Assembly: GCF_029222905.1 (NCBI RefSeq) | Contig: NZ_JARHUE010000002.1 | Location: 1 to 64,000, forward strand | Reading direction: 5' to 3' | Source of the DNA: Neptuniibacter sp. CAU 1671 | Lineage (GTDB): Bacteria; Pseudomonadota; Gammaproteobacteria; Pseudomonadales; Balneatricaceae | Length of the DNA: 64,000 bases | Shown here: positions 57,838-64,000 of the stretch, piece after piece | Numbering within the stretch: the first letter of the stretch is position 1 | Layout: each line of letters starts with the position of its first letter | Made by a program: the position numbers and the translations under genes | Notes under the pieces: generated by a model | What the model was told of the DNA's origin: nothing | Database searches by the model: none | What the model saw: the letters and a program-made list of their open reading frames with translations, nothing else

Positions 57838-57919
57838 TAACGAATCCCCCAAAAGTTAAACTATTTTTATTTGTGTGATTTAAGTAGGCGTCATCGGCCT
57901 ATTTAATTCAGCAGGGGTA

Positions 57920-57937
57920 TCGCAAGCGGTGTGCCAA
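57920..57937 (-). promoter_or_regulatory. Sigma-54 promoter of the porin gene
   Basis: Minus strand TTGGCAC-ACCGC-TTGCG with GG and GC 10 bases apart. The start point near 57911 gives a 74-nt leader. Confidence 0.84.
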
Positions 57938-58046
57938 AAAAATAAATTCGCAATAAGATGGTTTTTTATTTTTAAATTGTTGTTTTTAAATGATTTATTT
58001 TGAAATAAAAAATAAGAGTGGAACGACGTTATTGGGTAAGACGAAT

Positions 58047-58084
58047 CACCTGTTGCAGCACTGCATTTAGGGTTGCAACAGGTG
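58047..58084. promoter_or_regulatory. Activator half-sites upstream of the porin promoter
   Basis: CACCTGTTGCA at 58047-58057 and TGCAACAGGTG at 58074-58084 form a perfect 11-bp inverted repeat. Each arm contains a half-site of the TGCNACA-N2-TGTNGCA dyad. They lie 112-150 bp upstream of the -24 element. Confidence 0.62.
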
Positions 58085-58086
58085 AA

Positions 58087-58118
58087 TAAAAAAATAGCAC
58101 CGCGGTGGGTGCTATTTT
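58087..58118 (-). terminator. Terminator after the small secreted-protein gene
   Basis: TAGCACC at 58095-58101 pairs with GGTGCTA at 58108-58114. On the minus strand it runs into a T tract (58094-58087). Confidence 0.82.
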
Positions 58119-58135
58119 CTTGAGCATGTTTTGCG

Positions 58136-58570
58136 TTATGACTTGATGGAAATGGCGATCTGGTAATGGCCCTCTTTTTCGCCCACCAGATACACCACTG
58201 AACCAAATTCAGGCTCTTCATCGCCCACGGTATCTTCAAAGTAAATCCGCATCAGATGAGTCACTGGCAGATTACTGTGATAGTTTTGCGTGCCCACATT
58301 AAAGTTATTTAAAAAGGTGGTATCCGCCTCTTCAAATTCAGTCCCAATCACCTTGCGGCCAAAGTTATTACGGGTATAGACGCGGATCATTTTCTGTTTG
58401 TATTTACGCACGCCATCCCAGTTAATCAGGCCGGAAATATCGTCGTAATTTTTCGCTTCATGCGCAGAAAGAAACCGCTGCAACAGATCTTCCTTACTCG
58501 TGGGAAGCTCAGTTGCAGCAGCATTCAGGCAGGTCAGAATAAAAACGAGCGGCAGCAGTTTTTTAATCAT
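58136..58570 (-). CDS. Small secreted protein of unknown function
   Basis: 144 residues from the ATG at 58570, with GGAG upstream. A signal peptide ends near residue 19 (LNAAATE). The remaining ~125 residues look like an NTF2/SnoaL-like alpha+beta domain (SKEDLLQRFLSAHEAKNYDDISGLINWDG), but I cannot confirm a family. It lies 65 nt downstream of the activator gene on the same strand and ends in its own terminator, so it may be transcribed with it. Confidence 0.7.
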   Translation of the reverse strand: MIKKLLPLVFILTCLNAAATELPTSKEDLLQRFLSAHEAKNYDDISGLINWDGVRKYKQKMIRVYTRNNFGRKVIGTEFEEADTTFLNNFNVGTQNYHSNLPVTHLMRIYFEDTVGDEEPEFGSVVYLVGEKEGHYQIAISIKS

Positions 58571-58635
58571 TATTATCAACTCCGTATAACATATTAGGTG
58601 TGATAATAACGAAGCAGAGCCTGTGCCAATTTGAA

Positions 58636-60618
58636 TTAAAAAATCTCGTTCGGATGCAAAATATTGTATTTCTTCATTTTGCGGTACACGGTTGAACGAC
58701 AGATGCCGAGTTCATCCGATACCTGAGTGATGTTCCACTTATGCCGGCGCAGTGACTCCAGCAGGCGCTTACCCTCCTCATCGCCAATCAGTTCGGACAG
58801 GGTGCCCGGTGGCTGGCTGCGTTCAGGTGTGTTTGGCTGTGGCAGAGCGGGTGCCGCGCCGCGCAGTTCCAGTGGCAGAGAATCCAGCGTGATATGCTGC
58901 TGATCAGACACCGCCAGTGCATAACGCAGTACGTTGGCGAGCTGGCGAATGTTGCCGGGCCATGGGTAACCGTGCAACACCTGTAGCGCCTGCGGTGCAA
59001 ATGTTACACCCTCAGAACCGCCCAGCTCGTTATCCAGAATGCAGCGAATAATCTCATCTTTATCGGTTCGGTCCCGCAGCGGCGGCAGGCGCAGTGCCAT
59101 ACCGTTCAGACGGTAGTAGAAGTCTTCGCGGAACAGCTTGTCTTGAATGCGCTGGGTCAGGTGCTGGTGAGTGGCCGAAATCACCTGAATATCCAGACGG
59201 GTGGGTTCGGTAGCACCTAACGGCAGGATCTCCCGTTCTGCCAATGCGCGTAGCAGGCGTGTCTGAAGCTGGTAGGGCATATCACCAACTTCATCCAGGA
59301 AGATGGTGCCGCCATTGGCCAGTTCCAGTTTGCCTTTCATGCCTTTGCGATTTGCCCCGGTGAATGAGCCACTGCGGTAACCGAACAGTTCGCTTTCGAT
59401 CAATGATTCCGGAATTGCGGCACAGTTCAGCGCGATAAACGGACCCTCAGCACGGTCGCTGGCATCATGAATGGCACGGGCAAACGCCTCTTTACCGGTG
59501 CCGGTTTCGCCAGTGATCAAGATCGGGATGTCTTTGTTGATGACTTGCCGCACATGCTGCACATTCTGCTGTACGGTCTCGTCCGCACCAGCAAGTTGCT
59601 CCAGTGTCGGGTGTTTATGGCGTTGGGTTTTGCCTGGTTCCAGCGGCGCAGTCACGGTTTTCGCCAACGTTTTGGTGGTTGGGATGCGCAGGCTGATCTC
59701 AAGTTCTTCACTCAGAGCAGGGGACTGGGTACGTACTGTACGGGCCCCACCATGGCTGTTTTCCAGCAACTCTTCCAGCGTCATGCCGGTCAGCTCATGA
59801 ATGGCGAAGCCCAGCAGGCGCTGATCCGGGTTGAGTTTGGCTTCATATTCAGAGAAGGCCGCTCGGTTAGCGCCGATGACTACCCCCCGTTCATTTACGG
59901 CCAGTAGTTGTTCGTGGGCCAGATCGGTAAAACTGCTCAGTGGTTTGATGTGCATGGTGATCTGACTGCGATACGCCTGTTTAAAGTAGGCATTCTCAAT
60001 CATGCGGCTGTACATCATCACCATCTGCAGGGTGAGGTACTGATGTTGTTTATCACCATCAAAGCCGAGGCAGGACGCATTCAGGCAGCCGGTCAGGTTG
60101 CCCAGCGGATCAAAGATCGGCGATACAGAGCAACTCAGTTTGTTCTGGTCGTGGAAAAAATGTTCGTGCCGGTGAATCACCAGTGACTTGCGTTCCACCA
60201 GACAGGTGCCAATGCCGTTGGTGCCCATGGTGCTTTCAGACCAGCGCGACCCCAGTTGCAGGCCAGCATTGCGCCAGATGTCCTGCATATGTTCAGGCAG
60301 GGTAGCATCCAGCGCGAGGCCTGTTTCATCGGTCAGCACCACGGCATAGCCCGCCTGACTGATCCGTTTGGATAAACCGGTCATACCGTTGCGGGCAATA
60401 TCAAGATAGTTGTGGTGTTGCTCAAGCTGTTGACGGATTTCGCTGGAGGTGAGAATTTCGACCTCCTGGCTGCCCTGTGGGTCCAGACCGTAGTCCAGCA
60501 GGCTGCGTTCCCAGGATCGGGTGATCAGACTATCGGGCTGCACATTGCGCTGCTGAAAATGGTCGCTGATATAAGCAACAACATCTTTGGCGTGTTTTGA
60601 TTGGAGGTGATTCTGCAT
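58636..60618 (-). CDS. Sigma-54-dependent transcriptional activator, AcoR-like
   Basis: 660 residues. A GAF-type sensor spans about residues 75-215 (VVLTDETGLALDA, SESTMGTNGIGTCLVERK), with a PAS-like segment near 235-310. The AAA+ domain has Walker A GETGTGKE, Walker B GGTIFLDEVGD, and a sigma-54 contact loop reading GSFTGA instead of GAFTGA. A Fis-type helix-turn-helix ends the protein (WNITQVSDELGICRSTVYRKM). AcoR-type activators respond to acetoin, alcohols or aldehydes. It has its own sigma-54 promoter and three upstream dyads, so it is probably autoregulated and controls the surrounding genes. Confidence 0.93.
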   Translation of the reverse strand: MQNHLQSKHAKDVVAYISDHFQQRNVQPDSLITRSWERSLLDYGLDPQGSQEVEILTSSEIRQQLEQHHNYLDIARNGMTGLSKRISQAGYAVVLTDETGLALDATLPEHMQDIWRNAGLQLGSRWSESTMGTNGIGTCLVERKSLVIHRHEHFFHDQNKLSCSVSPIFDPLGNLTGCLNASCLGFDGDKQHQYLTLQMVMMYSRMIENAYFKQAYRSQITMHIKPLSSFTDLAHEQLLAVNERGVVIGANRAAFSEYEAKLNPDQRLLGFAIHELTGMTLEELLENSHGGARTVRTQSPALSEELEISLRIPTTKTLAKTVTAPLEPGKTQRHKHPTLEQLAGADETVQQNVQHVRQVINKDIPILITGETGTGKEAFARAIHDASDRAEGPFIALNCAAIPESLIESELFGYRSGSFTGANRKGMKGKLELANGGTIFLDEVGDMPYQLQTRLLRALAEREILPLGATEPTRLDIQVISATHQHLTQRIQDKLFREDFYYRLNGMALRLPPLRDRTDKDEIIRCILDNELGGSEGVTFAPQALQVLHGYPWPGNIRQLANVLRYALAVSDQQHITLDSLPLELRGAAPALPQPNTPERSQPPGTLSELIGDEEGKRLLESLRRHKWNITQVSDELGICRSTVYRKMKKYNILHPNEIF

Positions 60619-60768
60619 GATCTATTCGCTCCAGTCCTCCAGGCCCTGAGACATCACGGTTGTACGCTCACAGATCAATAAGCCGAATCACGGCCGGGAG
60701 ACATTGTCTTTTTTATATTTGTTTTAAACGTAGTCTATCAGTAATTTTCCATTACCTTCATGAATAGG

Positions 60769-60786
60769 TTGCAGGTAGTGTGCCAG
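60769..60786 (-). promoter_or_regulatory. Sigma-54 promoter of the activator gene
   Basis: Minus strand CTGGCAC-ACTAC-CTGCA with GG and GC 10 bases apart. The start point near 60760 leaves a 142-nt leader, longer than for the other five promoters. Confidence 0.75.
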
Positions 60787-60918
60787 ATACCTTAGTGCTG
60801 TTTGATTTGGGCAAAATTCAGTCTGTCACCTAACTGTAATCTATTGATTTAAAATCTGATTGGATTTGTGGGGGAGTTGCTGGCCGACGCATGCCTGCCA
60901 AACTGCAAAAATCAGCTA

Positions 60919-60978
60919 TGCAACACCTGTAGCATTCTCAAAAGCGACAACTGTAGTGTAAATGCGACAACTGTCGCA
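60919..60978. promoter_or_regulatory. Three activator dyads upstream of the activator gene
   Basis: TGCAACA-CC-TGTAGCA at 60919-60934, AGCGACA-AC-TGTAGTG at 60943-60958 and the perfect dyad TGCGACA-AC-TGTCGCA at 60963-60978. Starts are 24 and 20 bp apart, about two helical turns. They lie 135-195 bp upstream of the -24 element at 60784 and define the consensus TGCNACA-N2-TGTNGCA. Confidence 0.78.
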
Positions 60979-61134
60979 TAGGTATTTAGCCCGGTTAATC
61001 AGCGAAGGAATGTGAACAGAGGAACAGTGCTTCAGTAAGGATTTTGGACAAGTAAGGGTTTAGTGGGATTCCCCCGCAAGCCACGGATTCCGTGGCCAGC
61101 GGCGGTCTGGAGCGGTCTGAGCCGTTCCTGAATT

Positions 61135-61492
61135 TGGTGGAGGTGGCGGGGTTCGAACCCGCGTCCGTCAATCCTCCGCCCCAAGCTCTACATGTTTAGG
61201 CTTCTCTATTAAATTAACCCGTCGCGACCCGAGAGCCAGGGTGCTATGGGCGAGCCTCTTTAGTTTTAACCCTTCAGCCTGAGACAAGGCTTCCGGGCGA
61301 TTCTGTCTCGGATGATACCGAAAACCTCCTAGTTACAGACACCTAAGAGTTCGGCACAAGCTGACTTATGCAGCTAGAGCGTAGTTATCGTCGTTAGCAA
61401 CTATAACTGTGTAGTAATGGATTTACGTGATTCACTACACTCACGACATGCACCTAAGGTTTTGTAATCGGCGTCGAAGCCAAGTCACCCCC
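61135..61492 (-). ncRNA. ssrA: Transfer-messenger RNA (tmRNA)
   Basis: 358 nt. The 5' GGGGGTG pairs with the 3' CACCTCC of the tRNA-like domain, with the G3-U70 pair that alanyl-tRNA synthetase needs. The T arm GGTTCGAACCC and an encoded CCA end the molecule. The tag reading frame at 61366-61398 encodes ANDDNYALAA and a stop, one residue different from E. coli ANDENYALAA. With SmpB it rescues stalled ribosomes and tags the nascent chain for proteolysis. smpB lies 76 nt upstream on the same strand. Confidence 0.97.
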
Positions 61493-61568
61493 AGAGTGTG
61501 ATCTACACCTCACGGTGAAGATGCGAAGCGTAGTATATACGCTCAGACCAGTATTAACGAAGAAAGTT

Positions 61569-62042
61569 TTAGTTGGCGGCCAGAACGCGTTGTTTCTGGC
61601 GTTGCCAGTCGCGCTCTTTTTCAGTGGCGCGTTTGTCATGCAGTTTCTTGCCTTTCACCAGCGCGATTTCGCATTTGACACGGTTTTGCTTCCAGTAGAG
61701 CGCCAGGGCAACACAGGTGTAGCCTTTGGCTTGGGTGGCACCGATCAGTTTGTCGATTTCGCGTTTGTGAAGCAGCAGTTTGCGGTCCCGGGTAGGGTCA
61801 GCAACCACATGGGTGCAGGCGGTTTTCAACGGTGTGAAATGCGCACCAACCAGCCACGCCTCGCCATTTTTTAAGATGACGTAGGAGTCAACCAGCTGCG
61901 CACGACCTTCCCGCAGGCTTTTTACCTCCCATCCGGCCAAGACAACACCCGCTTCGAATTTATCCTCAATGAGGTATTCGTGGCGTGCGCGTTTGTTGAG
62001 ACAGATGGTGTTGCCCGTGGGGGCTTTCTTCTTTTTGGCCAT
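61569..62042 (-). CDS. smpB: SsrA-binding protein SmpB
   Basis: 157 residues. It binds tmRNA and places it in stalled ribosomes. The N-terminal [29 protein letters not shown], central AWLVGAHF and the C-terminal basic tail [19 protein letters not shown] are typical. It sits just upstream of ssrA, and ratA lies divergently beyond a transporter gene. Confidence 0.97.
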   Translation of the reverse strand: MAKKKKAPTGNTICLNKRARHEYLIEDKFEAGVVLAGWEVKSLREGRAQLVDSYVILKNGEAWLVGAHFTPLKTACTHVVADPTRDRKLLLHKREIDKLIGATQAKGYTCVALALYWKQNRVKCEIALVKGKKLHDKRATEKERDWQRQKQRVLAAN

Positions 62043-62206
62043 GGCGGGCGATTATATAGAGGCTCCTGACCCTTTAAAAGCGTTGTGAATTGTCTGTGGT
62101 AATTTGGCCCGGTAATCGGGGCCTAACTGACCGTAAACGTTGCACTTTTTGCCTGAAAAGTGGAATATTTTCAGTTAAATGCATGCAAACGCCGGGGTTA
62201 TTTCCG

Positions 62207-63571
62207 ATGCAGGAACGCAAAACCATTCATGAATCATGGGGCTCCCGCTGGATATTCATCCTTGCTGCCACGGGATCTGCGGTAGGTCTGGGTAATATTT
62301 GGAAGTTTCCCTATATCACCGGTGAGAACGGCGGTGGTGCCTTTGTACTGGTGTATCTGGTTTGTATTCTGGCGGTAGGTATTCCGATTATGATGGCGGA
62401 AGTCATGATTGGTCGCCGGGGGCAGCAGAGCCCGATTAATGCCATGCGGGATGTGGCGGAGGAGTCAGGCCATTCGGGGCGCTGGTCGCTGGTCGGCTGG
62501 ATGGGTGTTCTGGCGGGATTCATGATTTTTTCGTTCTACTCGGTGGTGGCGGGCTGGGTACTCTATTATCTGGCCAGCATGGGAGCCGGTGATCTTGTCG
62601 CCATTGGCAGTGATACGGCTGTGCAGCGGTTCGAAGGGTTGTTAGCCGACTTTGATACGCTGCTGATCTGGCACACGGTGTTTGTGGTCATGGTGATGCT
62701 GGTCATCATGGGCGGTGTGCGCAAGGGTCTGGAAAATGCCGTGAAGTTTATGATGCCGGCCCTGTTTGTGCTGTTGTTTGTGTTGCTGATCTATTCGATG
62801 CAGTCCGGCAGTTTTATGCGTGGCTGGTCCTTCATGTTTGATTTCAATATAGAAAAGCTGACCATGCAGAGCGTGTTGATTGCGCTGGGGCACTCGTTCT
62901 TTACCCTGTCGCTGGGCATGGGTGCGATCATGGCGTATGGCTCGTATATGCCCAAACACACCTCAATTGGCGGTTCAGTGTTGATGATTGGTGGTCTGGA
63001 TACGCTGGTGGCGCTGGTGGCCGGTCTGGCGATCTTTCCGATCGTGTTTGCCAATCAGCTTGATCCGGGGGCGGGCCCCGGCCTGATGTTTATCACCCTG
63101 CCGGTGGCCTTCGGTCAGATGCCGGGTGGCCAGATCTTCGGTTTCCTGTTCTTTATGCTGGTGGGGCTGGCGGCCTGGACTTCGGCAATCTCTCTGGTTG
63201 AACCGGCGACTGCCTGGCTGACTGAACGCTTTGGCTGGCACCGTATTCCATCCAGCCTGGTGCTGGGTGTCATTATCTGGTTGCTGGGTGTGGCGGCGTT
63301 GTCATCTTTTAACGTACTGGCTGATTTTAAAATCTTCGGCTTCACCATTTTTGATTTTCTGGACTTCACTACCGCGAATATCATGCTGCCACTGGGCGGT
63401 TTGTTTATCGCGGTGTTTGCAGGCTGGTTTATGAAGCAGGTACACAGCCGTGAAGAGCTGGCGATCAGCAACGCCATCTGGTTCAAAGCGTGGTATATTA
63501 CGCTGCGCTACGTGGCTCCGGTTGCTGTAGCTGTGATCTTTATTTTGAACCTGTACGAAAAACTACAGTAA
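62207..63571 (+). CDS. Neurotransmitter:sodium symporter (SNF) family transporter
   Basis: 454 residues with eleven or twelve membrane helices. The TM1 sodium/substrate-binding motif is clear: WIFILAATGSAVGLGNIWKFPY, with the unwound GSAVGLGN. Later segments include SLGMGAIMAYGSYMPK and WTSAISLVEP. Bacterial members import amino acids or related amines with sodium, which suits a marine cell. I took the ATG at 62207; an earlier ATG at 62183 would add eight residues. It lies between smpB and ratA, which are usually adjacent. Confidence 0.92.
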   Translation: MQERKTIHESWGSRWIFILAATGSAVGLGNIWKFPYITGENGGGAFVLVYLVCILAVGIPIMMAEVMIGRRGQQSPINAMRDVAEESGHSGRWSLVGWMGVLAGFMIFSFYSVVAGWVLYYLASMGAGDLVAIGSDTAVQRFEGLLADFDTLLIWHTVFVVMVMLVIMGGVRKGLENAVKFMMPALFVLLFVLLIYSMQSGSFMRGWSFMFDFNIEKLTMQSVLIALGHSFFTLSLGMGAIMAYGSYMPKHTSIGGSVLMIGGLDTLVALVAGLAIFPIVFANQLDPGAGPGLMFITLPVAFGQMPGGQIFGFLFFMLVGLAAWTSAISLVEPATAWLTERFGWHRIPSSLVLGVIIWLLGVAALSSFNVLADFKIFGFTIFDFLDFTTANIMLPLGGLFIAVFAGWFMKQVHSREELAISNAIWFKAWYITLRYVAPVAVAVIFILNLYEKLQ

Positions 63572-63585
63572 GGCCTGATTACCGC

Positions 63586-64000
63586 ATGACCCGGGTAGAA
63601 CGCAGTGCGCTGGTACTGCACAGCGCAGAGCAGATGTTTGATCTGGTGAATGATGTAAACGCCTATCCGGCTTTTCTGCCCTGGTGTGCCGCGACCAACC
63701 TGATCAGTGAATCTGAGACTGAGCTGGTAGCGACCTTGCATCTGGCCAAGGCCGGTCTTAAATACAGTTTTACCACCCGTAACCAGTTACAGCGTCCTAC
63801 TGTGATGGAGCTGAGTCTGGTAGAAGGGCCTTTCTCGCAGTTTTCCGGTCGCTGGGATTTTACCCCCCTGAGCGAAGACGCCTGTAAAGTAACGCTGAAT
63901 CTGAGTTTTGACTTTGCCGGTAAGCTGACCGCTATGGCGATGAGCAAGGTGTTTAATCAGGTAGCGACGACGCTGGTGGATGCGTTTGTCCAGCGGGCTG
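63586..64000 (+). CDS. ratA: RatA/YfjG-type SRPBCC protein, cut by the window end
   Basis: The first 138 codons are seen. It starts MTRVERSALVLHSAEQMFDL and continues VNDVNAYPAFLPWC, the conserved coenzyme-Q-binding START-like opening. FSGRWDFTPL and VTLNLSFDFAGKL follow. E. coli RatA was described as a toxin that blocks ribosome subunit joining, and homologues (COQ10) bind ubiquinone. It begins 14 nt after the symporter stop. The smpB-ratA neighbourhood is conserved in gammaproteobacteria. The C-terminus lies outside the window. Confidence 0.9.
   Translation, partial: MTRVERSALVLHSAEQMFDLVNDVNAYPAFLPWCAATNLISESETELVATLHLAKAGLKYSFTTRNQLQRPTVMELSLVEGPFSQFSGRWDFTPLSEDACKVTLNLSFDFAGKLTAMAMSKVFNQVATTLVDAFVQRA

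Noticed and set aside
61078-61095. Terminator after tmRNA at GCCACGGATTCCGTGGC
   Set aside because: The hairpin is perfect, but no T run follows on the minus strand, so intrinsic termination is not supported.

Overview
The window reads as a chromosome segment of a marine-type gammaproteobacterium close to the Oceanospirillales. Three things point there: the gene orders carA-carB-greA/yhbY/rlmE-ftsH-folP-glmM-tpiA-secG-tRNA-Leu and tRNA-fMet-rimP-nusA-infB-rbfA-truB-rpsO-pnp, the tmRNA tag ANDDNYALAA, and a catabolic region rich in PQQ dehydrogenases. No taxon can be fixed from sequence reading alone.

Layout. 1-570 is the end of an rRNA operon (5S) and a structured spacer with a 17-bp tandem repeat. 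571-23800 is mostly housekeeping: pyrimidine/arginine precursor synthesis, the ribosome and translation block, FtsH, folate and cell-wall precursor enzymes, RNA decay. 23800-25240 is an iron-storage module of two complementary bacterioferritin subunits and a Fur-box-controlled bacterioferritin-associated ferredoxin. 25250-27800 is a four-gene operon with an ExbB/TolQ-like channel, an ExbD-like protein with a large periplasmic domain, a membrane protein and a lipoprotein, of unknown function. 27900-38000 holds a first PQQ dehydrogenase with a cupin gene, a divergent NarL-type two-component system, Sir2 and MOSC proteins, a diguanylate cyclase, a secreted SRPBCC protein and malate synthase G. 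39240-42550 is an accessory patch: AT-rich orphan genes, a pair of inverted ~194-nt structured repeats, a frameshifted acyltransferase and a DUF3800 gene.

43900-61000 is the most interesting part. An AcoR-like sigma-54 activator (58636-60618) lies in the same region as six sequences with exact GG-N10-GC (-24/-12) spacing. They precede an aldehyde dehydrogenase, an operon of secreted proteins, a Rieske/PQQ dehydrogenase/AldA operon, a DUF1097 membrane protein, a porin, and the activator gene itself. Near each promoter are full or half copies of one dyad, TGCNACA-N2-TGTNGCA, including a perfect copy upstream of the activator gene. I read this as one regulon for uptake and periplasmic oxidation of an alcohol or diol: porin, then PQQ dehydrogenase (with a lanthanide-type D-x-D pair) passing electrons to a periplasmic Rieske protein, then aldehyde dehydrogenases. 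AldA-type chemistry and the nearby malate synthase G would fit a C2 diol via glycolaldehyde, glycolate and glyoxylate, but the substrate is inference.

61135-64000 returns to housekeeping: tmRNA (ssrA), smpB, a sodium-dependent amino-acid-type transporter and the start of ratA, which is cut by the window end.
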